This document shows positions 57,129-64,000 of a stretch of 64,000 nucleotides of DNA, piece by piece (within the stretch, counting starts at the first letter, position 1; each line of letters starts with the position of its first letter). The notes beneath the pieces are model-generated. The model did not search any database. It was given only the letters and a program-made list of their open reading frames with translations, and was not told where the DNA came from. Source of the stretch: an uncultured Aquincola sp. (GTDB lineage: Bacteria; Pseudomonadota; Gammaproteobacteria; Burkholderiales; Burkholderiaceae); the NCBI GenBank assembly GCA_937883885.1, contig CAKZXL010000139.1:1-64000 (forward strand). The letters are read 5' to 3'. The translations under genes were made by a program, and so were the position numbers.

Positions 57129-58015
57129 GAAGCGGACGGGCCTGGCGGCCGGAAGTAGTCGGGCATGCCGGCGGGCCAGAAGTCGCCCCACAGCACCATG
57201 CCGCCGTCGATTTTGATCGTCTCGCCGGTGATGTACTTGCCCGACGGCGCGGTCAGGTAGACCACGGCTTCGGCGACGTCTTGCACGTCGCCGGCGCGCA
57301 GCATCGGGTTGGTGCGGAACAGCCCGCCGACGTGCTCTTCCTTGTAGTTGTTGAAGCCGTTGCTCTCGATCGCGCCGGCGCCGATGCAGTTGACGCGGAT
57401 GTCGTGCTCGGCCCACTCGACCGCCAGCGTCTTGGACAGCGCGATCACGCCGGCCCGCGAGGCCGCGGTGTGCGCCATGCCGGGGAGGCCGCGGTCCACC
57501 GCTGCCGCGATGGTGACGACGTTGCCGCCGCGCTTGCCGTCGTGCACCCAGCGCTTGGCGGCGGCCTGCATCATGTACCAGGTGCCGTTGAGGTTGGTGT
57601 CGATGACCGCGTTCCAGCCCTTCTCGGTGAAGTCCATCGCGTGGGCCGCGAACTGGCCGCCGGCATTGTTGACCAGCACGTCCAATCCGCCGAAGCGCTG
57701 CCACACGGCTTCGAAGAGTGCTTCGACCTGATCCGGATCGCGGATGCTCGTCGGGAAGGCGAGAACCTCACGGCCGCCGCCGAGTGTGCGCAATTGTTCG
57801 GCGCAGCGCTCGAGCGCATCGGCCTTGCGGCCGCAGATGGCCAGCGTGGCACCGAGGCGGGCGTACAGGAAGGCGATGGCCTTGCCGATGCCGCTGCCGG
57901 CGCCGGACACGAGCACCACCTTGCCCGCGAAGAGGTCGCTGCGGTAGACCGTCGGCAGCTCGGCCAGGGCCTGGTCTCCCGGCCCGAAGCGCGGCTGATC
58001 CTCGGAAGTGCTCAT
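57125..58015 (-). CDS. SDR of the PECR-like (enoyl-CoA reductase) type, copy 1
   Basis: A 296-residue short-chain dehydrogenase: cofactor motif SGAGSGIGKAIAFLYARLGA, NNAGGQF and the segment GMAHTAASRAGVIALSKTLAVEWAEHDIRVNCIGAGAI. The Tyr of the classical YxxxK is absent: AASRAGV replaces it, with Lys kept in SK. This pattern is typical of 2,4-dienoyl- and trans-2-enoyl-CoA reductases of the PECR/DECR group. It probably reduces or isomerises an unsaturated CoA ester. Coupled to both neighbours by 4-bp overlaps. Confidence 0.85.
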   Translation of the reverse strand: MSTSEDQPRFGPGDQALAELPTVYRSDLFAGKVVLVSGAGSGIGKAIAFLYARLGATLAICGRKADALERCAEQLRTLGGGREVLAFPTSIRDPDQVEALFEAVWQRFGGLDVLVNNAGGQFAAHAMDFTEKGWNAVIDTNLNGTWYMMQAAAKRWVHDGKRGGNVVTIAAAVDRGLPGMAHTAASRAGVIALSKTLAVEWAEHDIRVNCIGAGAIESNGFNNYKEEHVGGLFRTNPMLRAGDVQDVAEAVVYLTAPSGKYITGETIKIDGGMVLWGDFWPAGMPDYFRPPGPSAS

Positions 58016-58887
58016 GGCGTCTGCCCCGCGTTGAAATAGGCCGGCTTGGGGATGGTCCACAGCTCGCCCCAGAGGATGCCGCCGCCGTCGACGTTGAGCA
58101 GTTCGCCGTTGACGAAGTCGCCGCTCGGTCCGGTGAGGTAGACCACCGCGTTGGCGATGTCCTGCACGTTGCCATGTCTCAGCATCGGGTTGCCGCGCGA
58201 GAACTTCGCCCGGGCCTCGGGCGCGTAGTGGGCGAAGCCACTGCTTTCGATGACGCCGGGGGCCACGCAGTTGACGCGAATGCCGTAGGGCGCCCACTCT
58301 ACCGCCACCGTCTTGGACAGGTAGGTGACCGCTGCACGCGCCGCGCAGCTGTGCGCCACGCCGGGAAAGCCGCGCTGGAAAGTCAGCACGATGTTGACGA
58401 TGCTGCCGGGCTTGCCGGCATCGCGCCAGCGCTTGGCGGCCTCGTGCATCATGAACCAGGTGCCGTTCAGGTTGTTGTCGACCACCGCCTTCCAGCCCTT
58501 GGGACTGATGTCGAGCGCGGCCTTCGGAAACTGGCCACCGGCGTTGTTGACCTGCACGTCCACGCGGCCGAAGCGTTGGTAGGCGGCGTCGAAAAGCTGC
58601 GCGACGGCCTCGCTGCGGCGGATGTCGGTGGGCTGCACCAGCACGTCGGGGCTGCCCAGGCGCCGAAGCCAGGCTTCGCATGCATCGAGCTTGGCGCGGT
58701 CGCGGCCGCAAATGACGAGTCTCGCGCCTAACCGTGCATACAGGAAGGCGATTGCCTTGCCGATGCCACTGCCGGCGCCCGACACCATCACCACCTGGCC
58801 GTCGAACAGACCGGGCTGGTAGACGAGCGGCAGCGCGGCCAGCGCGGCGTCGTCGAACCCGAACGAAACAGGCGTGTCTGCTGTCAT
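58012..58887 (-). CDS. SDR of the PECR-like (enoyl-CoA reductase) type, copy 2
   Basis: A 291-residue paralogue of the preceding gene: SGAGSGIGKAIAFLYARLGA, NNAGGQFPKAALD, NIVLTFQRGFPGVAHSCAARAAVTYLSKTVAVEWAPYGIRVNCVAPGVIES. Again the canonical Tyr is missing. The long shared stretches show tandem duplication, while the active-site flank (LTFQRGFPG against AAAVDRGLPG) has diverged, so they may take successive intermediates. It follows ETF:Q oxidoreductase by 10 bp. Confidence 0.85.
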   Translation of the reverse strand: MTADTPVSFGFDDAALAALPLVYQPGLFDGQVVMVSGAGSGIGKAIAFLYARLGARLVICGRDRAKLDACEAWLRRLGSPDVLVQPTDIRRSEAVAQLFDAAYQRFGRVDVQVNNAGGQFPKAALDISPKGWKAVVDNNLNGTWFMMHEAAKRWRDAGKPGSIVNIVLTFQRGFPGVAHSCAARAAVTYLSKTVAVEWAPYGIRVNCVAPGVIESSGFAHYAPEARAKFSRGNPMLRHGNVQDIANAVVYLTGPSGDFVNGELLNVDGGGILWGELWTIPKPAYFNAGQTP

Positions 58888-58897
58888 GGTCTCGGTC

Positions 58898-60571
58898 TCA
58901 CATGCCGGCGTAGACCGGGCCGCCGCCGCCCTCGGGAGTCACCCAGACAATGTTCTGTGTCGGGTCCTTGATGTCGCAGGTCTTGCAGTGCACGCAGTTC
59001 TGCGCATTGATCTGCAGCCGCGGCTGTTCGGCTTCGCCCTCGACGAACTCGTAAACGCCGGCCGGGCAATAGCGAGCTTCGGGTCCTGCGAAACGCGCCA
59101 GGTTGACGTCCACGGGCACTGACGCGTCCTTCAGCGTCAGGTGTGCGGGCTGGTTCTCTTCGTGATTGGTGTTGCTCAGGAACACCGAACCCAGACGGTC
59201 GAAGCTGACCACGCCGTCGGGCTTGGGGTAGGCAATCGGAGCGGCCTGATCGGCAGGCAGCAGCGCTTCGTGGTCGCGCCGGGTTGAGTGCAGGGTCCAA
59301 GGCGGACTCGCGATGCCGATCTTGGGCAGCAGCCACTGCTCCACGCCGGTCATCAACTGGCCCATGAGCTTGCCCTTCTTGAACCACAGCTTGAAGTTGC
59401 GCGACTGCTTCAGTTCGTCGTGCAGCCAGCTGGTCGTGAAGGCTTCGGGGTAGGCCGTCAGCTCGTCACGCAGGCGCCCTGCGGCCAGCGCCGGGGCAAG
59501 GGCCTCGGCACACAGCATGCCGCTCTTGATGGCGGCATGGCTGCCCTTGATGCGCGCCGCATTGAGGTAGCCGGCATCGCATCCGACCAGCGCACCGCCC
59601 GGGAACACTGTCTTGGGCAGCGCTTGCGGGGTGCCGTTGTTGATGGCCCGCGCGCCGTAGCCCAGGCGTTTGCCGCCCTCGATGTGCGCACGGACCGCCG
59701 GGTGGGTCTTCCAGCGCTGCATCTCCTCGAACGGGCTCATGTGCGGGTTGCGGTAGTCGAGCCCGATCACGAAGCCCAGCGTCACCTTGCGGTCTGACAG
59801 GTGGTAGAGGAAGCCGCCGCCGAAGGTGTCGTCGGTCATCGGCCAGCCGGCGGTGTGCACCACCCGGCCGGGCTCGGCGCGCTGCGGATCGACTTCCCAC
59901 AGCTCCTTGATGCCGATCGCGAAGGTCTGCGGATCTCGGCCCTCGTCGAGGCGATAGCGGGCAATCAGCTGCTTGCCGAGATGGCCACGTGCACCCTCGG
60001 CAAAGACCGTGTACTTGCCGAGCAGTTCCATGCCGAGTTGGAACGCATCGCCGGGTTCTCCGTTCTTGCACATGCCCATGTTGCCGGTGGCGACCCCGCG
60101 CACCGCACCCTGCTCGTCGTACAGCACCGCGGCGGCGGCGAACCCGGGAAAGATCTCCACGCCCAGGCCTTCGGCCTGCTGCGCCAGCCACCGCACCACG
60201 TTGCCCAGCGAGACGACGTAGCAGCCATGGTTGTGGAAATTGCGCGGCACCAGCCAGTCGGGCGTGCGCCGGCTGCCCGTGGGCGACAGGAAGAGAACGT
60301 CGTCACCCGTCACGGGCTGCAGCAGCGGCGCGCCGCGTTCCTTCCAGTCGGGCAGCAGTTCGGTGATGGCGCGCGGGTCCATCACCGCGCCGGAGAGGAT
60401 GTGGGCCCCCGGTTCCGAGCCCTTCTCGATGACCACGACCGACGCCTGCGGATTCAGTTGCTTGAGCCGGATTGCCGTGGCCAGCCCGGCGGGGCCCGCG
60501 CCGACGATCACGACGTCGTACTCCATGGCCTCGCGCGGGCCGTAGCGGTCGATGAGTTCCTGGTCGTTCAC
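58898..60571 (-). CDS. Electron transfer flavoprotein:ubiquinone oxidoreductase
   Basis: A 557-residue FAD/4Fe-4S protein. FAD-binding VVIVGAGPAGLATAIRLKQ at the N-terminus and the quinone-reductase middle (NHGCYVVSLGNVVRWLAQQAE, GCDAGYLNAARIKGSHAAIKSGMLCAE) are clear. The C-terminal cluster motif has CPAGVYEF and CVHCKTCDIKDPTQNI. It takes electrons from ETF, which is reduced by the acyl-CoA dehydrogenases here, and passes them to the membrane quinone pool. ETF subunits are not in the window. A dedicated copy inside the cluster suggests heavy flux through dehydrogenation. Confidence 0.93.
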   Translation of the reverse strand: MNDQELIDRYGPREAMEYDVVIVGAGPAGLATAIRLKQLNPQASVVVIEKGSEPGAHILSGAVMDPRAITELLPDWKERGAPLLQPVTGDDVLFLSPTGSRRTPDWLVPRNFHNHGCYVVSLGNVVRWLAQQAEGLGVEIFPGFAAAAVLYDEQGAVRGVATGNMGMCKNGEPGDAFQLGMELLGKYTVFAEGARGHLGKQLIARYRLDEGRDPQTFAIGIKELWEVDPQRAEPGRVVHTAGWPMTDDTFGGGFLYHLSDRKVTLGFVIGLDYRNPHMSPFEEMQRWKTHPAVRAHIEGGKRLGYGARAINNGTPQALPKTVFPGGALVGCDAGYLNAARIKGSHAAIKSGMLCAEALAPALAAGRLRDELTAYPEAFTTSWLHDELKQSRNFKLWFKKGKLMGQLMTGVEQWLLPKIGIASPPWTLHSTRRDHEALLPADQAAPIAYPKPDGVVSFDRLGSVFLSNTNHEENQPAHLTLKDASVPVDVNLARFAGPEARYCPAGVYEFVEGEAEQPRLQINAQNCVHCKTCDIKDPTQNIVWVTPEGGGGPVYAGM

Positions 60572-60618
60572 GGGTATTGCCCGCGCACGCCGACGCGTAC
60601 GCGCTTTCGGTCAGTTGT

Positions 60619-61125
60619 TCAGTGATGGGATTGGGGGACCGGCGGCGAGCGGTCCGGTGCCATGCCGCGCCGGTAGACCAGCAGCGTGCGCCTGAAAGTG
60701 CACACAACCACTCCGTCCTGGTTGAAGCCTTCCGTGGCGACGGTCACCACGCCGAGGCTCGGCCGCGACTTCGACTCGCGCGTTTCGAGCACCGTCGAGC
60801 GTGCGTAAATCGTGTCACCCTCGAACACCGGGTTCGGCAATCGCACCTCGTCCCAGCCGAGGTTGGCGAAGACGTTGTACGAGACGTCGATGACCGATTG
60901 TCCCGTCACCAGCGCCAGCGTGAAGCAGGAGTTCACCAATGGCTTGCCGAACTCGGTCTTGGCGGCGTAGTGCCCGTCGAAGTGCACCGCCGCGACGTTC
61001 TGCGTCAGCAGCGTGAACCAGATGTTGTCGTGCTGGGTGACGGTACGACCCAGGGGATGACGGTACTCGTCGCCGACCTCGAAGTCTTCGAAGAAGCGTC
61101 CCTCCCAACCCGTCTTCACGCTCAC
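60619..61125 (-). CDS. MaoC-family dehydratase (mesaconyl/itaconyl-CoA hydratase-like)
   Basis: A 168-residue hotdog: FFEDFEVGDEYRHPLGRTVTQHDNIWFT, LLTQNVAAVHFDGHYAAKTEFGKPLVNSCFTLALVTG. The N..HFD element with His and Asp supplies the catalytic pair. The family includes mesaconyl-CoA hydratase and related beta-hydroxyacyl-CoA dehydratases. It sits between ETF:Q oxidoreductase and tetR and is the third MaoC protein of the cluster. Confidence 0.85.
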   Translation of the reverse strand: MSVKTGWEGRFFEDFEVGDEYRHPLGRTVTQHDNIWFTLLTQNVAAVHFDGHYAAKTEFGKPLVNSCFTLALVTGQSVIDVSYNVFANLGWDEVRLPNPVFEGDTIYARSTVLETRESKSRPSLGVVTVATEGFNQDGVVVCTFRRTLLVYRRGMAPDRSPPVPQSHH

Positions 61126-61132
61126 CTTGGCC

Positions 61133-61756
61133 CTACTCCCTCACAAAGGTGCCGTCGAACACGATCGTGGTGATCTGCTTGACGAAGTCGTCGAAAGAAC
61201 CCTTCTGCGGGTTGTACCACTCGACAGTCCAGTTCAGCGCGCCTATTACGAACAAGCGCGCGACGGTGGCGCCGATGTCGCGCCGCAACTCGCCGCGCCG
61301 AGTGGCTTCGTCGAGCAGCGCATCCCAGTAGTCGGCGTACTCGCGTCGCACCTTGCGGTGGCGGTTCTTCGCCGCCAGCGGAATCTGGCCGTAGATGCGG
61401 ATGTTGGCGGACGTGAAGTCGCCATGGTGCAGCAGACCCCAGAGATGCCCCTCGATCGCCGCGGCGACTTTCATGCGCGCCGTCGCGTCCTTTGGCAGCG
61501 ACTCCACCCGCTGGCGAACTGCATCGGCGACGGCTTGTATGCCCTTGTCCAACACCTCGCCGAGGATCTGCTCCTTGGATTCGAAGTGGTAGTAGATGCT
61601 GCCGGCTTTGATGCCGGCAGCATCAGCCACCTCGCGCAGCGTGGTCGCCACGTAGCCATGATGGCGAAACAACCGCGAGGCTTCGAGGAGTATCCGCTCG
61701 CGCGTGGCGATGTCCGCCTCGGTGCGAACGCTGGCCTCACGAGTCTTGGTGGTCAT
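61133..61756 (-). CDS. TetR-family transcriptional regulator
   Basis: A 207-residue regulator. HTH at about residues 18-64: RERILLEASRLFRHHGYVATTLREVADAAGIKAGSIYYHFESKEQIL, of classical TetR form. The C-terminal helical ligand domain (residues 70-207) resembles acyl-CoA-responsive regulators in having a mostly hydrophobic pocket and the conserved NWTVEWYNP helix. It is 8 bp from the MaoC gene and is the likely binder of the motif at 61842. An acyl-CoA intermediate as inducer is inference. Confidence 0.9.
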   Translation of the reverse strand: MTTKTREASVRTEADIATRERILLEASRLFRHHGYVATTLREVADAAGIKAGSIYYHFESKEQILGEVLDKGIQAVADAVRQRVESLPKDATARMKVAAAIEGHLWGLLHHGDFTSANIRIYGQIPLAAKNRHRKVRREYADYWDALLDEATRRGELRRDIGATVARLFVIGALNWTVEWYNPQKGSFDDFVKQITTIVFDGTFVRE

Positions 61757-61841
61757 GTTCGAGGGCTCGAAGGGTTGGAGACGATCGTTGGATTTTACCT
61801 TCCCGAGTCCCAGTTAATCGGTCAGCGCTGGGCAAGGCTAA

Positions 61842-61867
61842 CTAACGTATGTTTGACATGATATCAT
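61842..61867. promoter_or_regulatory. Divergent operator/promoter between tetR and acyl-CoA dehydrogenase
   Basis: CTAACGTATGTTTG (61842-61855) carries the cluster-wide core AACGTATGTT. Its right part overlaps TTGACA (61853-61858), a consensus -35 for the plus strand. A perfect 10-bp palindrome ATGATATCAT (61858-61867) directly follows. The site lies 88 bp upstream of the tetR start and 150 bp upstream of the dehydrogenase start. Confidence 0.55.
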
Positions 61868-62005
61868 ATCGAACCGAGTCTGCCAATGAGGCCGACAGGG
61901 ATCGACGGGTTCCAGGCGTGGCGGTGTCATCGCAGCGTGGAGCGCCCGTAGCGATCCGATGGGCCATCACTGGCCAGCCGGAACCAGCCTTCAGGAGTGC
62001 TACAG

Positions 62006-63172
62006 ATGCTGCTTAACGAAGACCAGATCGCGCTGCGCGACGTTGCACGTCGCTTTGCCCGCGAGAAACTCAAGCCCCGCTACCAGGCGCGCGAGGCCGA
62101 ACCCGGATTCGATCGCGCCCTCATGAAGGAGATCGGCGCACTCGGTCTGATCGGTGTCGACCTTCCGGAGGAGTACGGCGGTCTCGGGCTGAGCGGCGTC
62201 ACCTCAGGGATCATCACCGAGGAGATGGCCTACGGCGACTTCAACATCAGCTATTTGCAGCTGCTTGGGTCGCTGATGGGTGCCATCGTCCACCGCAACG
62301 CGAATCCCGAGCTGGCGCGCCACTGGAACACCCGGCTCGTCGCCGGCGAGGCCATCATCGGCCTCGGCCTGACCGAGCCGCGTGGCGGCTCAGACGCGGC
62401 CAATCTGCAGCTAAAGGCGCGGCGCGAGGGCCAGCACTTCGTGCTCTCCGGCGAAAAGACATCGATCACCTTCTCCGACCAGTGCGATGCGATGATCCTG
62501 TTCGCCCGCACCGGCGCCGCCGACGCAGGCGCACGCGGCATCAGCGCCTTCCTGGTGCCGATGGACCTGCCCGGCATCCAGCGCACGCGCTTCAACGATC
62601 TGGGCAGCAAGATCATCGGCCGCGGCTCGGTGTTCTTCGACGAGGTGCGCGTGCCGGCCGAGAACATGATGGGCCCAGAGGGCAAGGGCTTCACGCAGGT
62701 GATGCAGGGCTTCGACTTCAGCCGCATCCTGATCGCGCTGCAGTGCCTTGGCGCGGCGCAGGCATCGATCGACGAGACCTGGGAGTACGTCAAAGAGCGC
62801 CAGGCCATGGGTGCGCCGCTGGTGCAGTACCAGGGCGTGTCGTTCCCCATCGTCGAGTTCGAGACCCTGATCGCGGCGTGTCGCCAGCTGAGCTATCACG
62901 CGCTGGCGCTGCGCGATGCCGGACAGCCGCACACCGCGGAAGCGGCGATGGTCAAATGGATGGGGCCGAAGACGGCGTTCGACGCCATCCACCAGTGCAT
63001 TCTGACCTTCGGACACTACGGATGGAGCATGGACCTGCCGCACCAGCAGCGCCTGCGTGACGTGATGGGCCTGGAGATCGGCGACGGCACGGCGCAGGTG
63101 ATGAAGCTCATCGTCGCGCGCGAGCGCGCTGGCCGCATGGCGGTGCAATACGCTGCGGAGAACAAGCGATGA
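62006..63172 (+). CDS. Acyl-CoA dehydrogenase
   Basis: A 388-residue FAD enzyme distinct from the one at 53036: GVDLPEEYGGLGLSGVTSGII, GLTEPRGGSDAANLQLKA, GRGSVFFDEVRVPAENMMGPEGKGF, FSRILIALQCLGAAQASIDE, and GLEIGDGTAQVMKLIVARERAG with the Glu in the catalytic position. Several features (YISYLQ-type helix NISYLQLLG, REGQHFVLSGEKTSITF) resemble cyclohexanecarboxyl-CoA-type dehydrogenases. The start is ATG 62006 because AGGAG (61993-61997) lies 8 bases before; a GTG at 61997 overlaps that site. The stop overlaps the next gene (63169-63172). Confidence 0.92.
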   Translation: MLLNEDQIALRDVARRFAREKLKPRYQAREAEPGFDRALMKEIGALGLIGVDLPEEYGGLGLSGVTSGIITEEMAYGDFNISYLQLLGSLMGAIVHRNANPELARHWNTRLVAGEAIIGLGLTEPRGGSDAANLQLKARREGQHFVLSGEKTSITFSDQCDAMILFARTGAADAGARGISAFLVPMDLPGIQRTRFNDLGSKIIGRGSVFFDEVRVPAENMMGPEGKGFTQVMQGFDFSRILIALQCLGAAQASIDETWEYVKERQAMGAPLVQYQGVSFPIVEFETLIAACRQLSYHALALRDAGQPHTAEAAMVKWMGPKTAFDAIHQCILTFGHYGWSMDLPHQQRLRDVMGLEIGDGTAQVMKLIVARERAGRMAVQYAAENKR

Positions 63173-63957
63173 GCACGGACAAGCCCGTGCGCATCAGCCG
63201 CGAGGGTGGCGTCGGCGTGATCGAGCTGGCGCGCCCCGACAAGTTCAATTGCCTGTCGTTGGCGGTTCACGCAGCGATCGCCGAGGCGTTGGACGAGTTC
63301 GAGGCGCCGGGCTCGGGAGTTCGTGCGGTGCTCGTTCGGGCGCAGGGCAAGCACTTCTGCACCGGTGCCGACCTGGACGAGGTCAAGCGCTTGCGCAGCC
63401 GTCCAGCCGACATTGAGCACTTCATTCGCTACGGCCACGTGGTCTTGCAGCGCTTGGAAGCGAGTTCGCTGCCGGTGGTGGCCGCTTGCCAGGGCCTGGC
63501 GCTGGCAGGAGGCAGCGAGCTGATGATGGCCTGCGACGTGGTCTTCGCGTCCAGCGACTTCAGGTTCGGGGATCAGCACGCGCAGTACGGCCTGGTACCG
63601 GGCTGGGGCGGATCGCAACGCCTGCCGCGCATCGTGGGCGTGCGGCGCGCGCTGGACCTGTTCTACAGCGCGCGCTGGATCGACGCGTCGACAGCCTTCG
63701 CCTGGGGCCTGGTGAACTACGTCGTCGAACCCGACAAGCTGGCGGAGGTTTCGATGGCGTACTGCGCCCAACTCGCTTCGCGCAGCCGTATCGGTCTGGC
63801 AACCATGAAACACCTGGCGCGGCAGGGCCTCGACCAGCCGCTGAACGAGGGGCTGGAGCTGGAGCAGGTGCGGATCTCGCGCGAACTGCTCAACGACGAT
63901 GTCTCCGAGGGCCTGGCCGCCTTCGAAGCGCGCCGGCCACCTGTCTTCAAGTCGTGA
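63169..63957 (+). CDS. Enoyl-CoA hydratase/isomerase family protein (catalytic site variant)
   Basis: A 262-residue crotonase: HFCTGADLDEVK and CQGLALAGGSELMMACDVVFASSDFRFGDQHAQYGLVPGWGGSQRL. The first catalytic Glu (SELMM) is kept, but the second, normally in PEIxxG, is replaced by His in DQHAQYG. Such variants in the crotonase family act as isomerases, hydrolases or ring-processing enzymes rather than plain hydratases. Coupled to the dehydrogenase by ATGA and likely the next step. The 43 bp after it to the window end show nothing. Confidence 0.88.
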   Translation: MSTDKPVRISREGGVGVIELARPDKFNCLSLAVHAAIAEALDEFEAPGSGVRAVLVRAQGKHFCTGADLDEVKRLRSRPADIEHFIRYGHVVLQRLEASSLPVVAACQGLALAGGSELMMACDVVFASSDFRFGDQHAQYGLVPGWGGSQRLPRIVGVRRALDLFYSARWIDASTAFAWGLVNYVVEPDKLAEVSMAYCAQLASRSRIGLATMKHLARQGLDQPLNEGLELEQVRISRELLNDDVSEGLAAFEARRPPVFKS

Positions 63958-64000
63958 CAGGCGGGGCGGTGTTGTACTCGCCCGGCCGTCCATTTGTACT

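Overview
The window is GC-rich bacterial DNA. The Burkholderia-type trimeric porin, the LivFGHM-type uptake genes, the ETF:ubiquinone oxidoreductase, the HAE1-type RND pump remnant and the general codon bias point to an environmental betaproteobacterium, probably order Burkholderiales. This is an inference from protein families; no rRNA or tRNA gene is present to fix it.

Region 1 (1-9.7 kb) is accessory DNA. It holds a C-terminal scrap of an SMC-like ATPase, a chemoreceptor, and a stand-alone nucleotidyltransferase divergent from a DNA-binding/PIN toxin-antitoxin pair. Next come the first ~59 codons of a CD-NTase (the CBASS defence nucleotidyltransferase family), a ParDE pair with a palindromic operator, and a complete IS21-family insertion sequence (7426-9695) bounded by a 5-bp target duplication.

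Region 2 (9.7-33.5 kb) is a stress, signalling and transport region heavy with decay. Intact genes include two diguanylate cyclases, a universal stress protein, a MarR-EmrA-EmrB-like efflux operon, an MFS transporter, a PagL-like lipid A deacylase and an IS110-family transposase. Broken genes include a TPR regulator, a DUF2306 protein, glgC, a DUF4010 remnant, a beta-CASP hydrolase, a P-type ATPase, an HlyD adaptor, an RbbA-like double ABC ATPase carrying seven tandem 7-bp repeats, and RND/outer-membrane efflux fragments.

Region 3 (33.8-64 kb) is a catabolic cluster for an acyl-CoA substrate. It contains three thiolase-like/DUF35 pairs (Ltp2-type aldolase modules), a MaoC pair, enoyl-CoA hydratases, acyl-CoA dehydrogenases, CaiB/BaiF CoA transferases, PECR-like reductases, a fatty-acyl-CoA ligase, ETF:Q oxidoreductase, a Liv-type ABC importer with two binding proteins, a porin and a TetR regulator. 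The inferred flow is porin and ABC uptake, CoA activation, oxidation with electrons passing through ETF to quinone, hydration, then retro-aldol or thiolytic cleavage. The content resembles side-chain degradation of steroids, terpenoids or branched/alicyclic acids; the substrate cannot be named from sequence alone. A near-palindrome with core AACGTWTGTT recurs at six intergenic sites of this cluster and is the best candidate for the TetR operator. Lesions continue to 44.2 kb; every gene from 44.6 to 64 kb looks intact.
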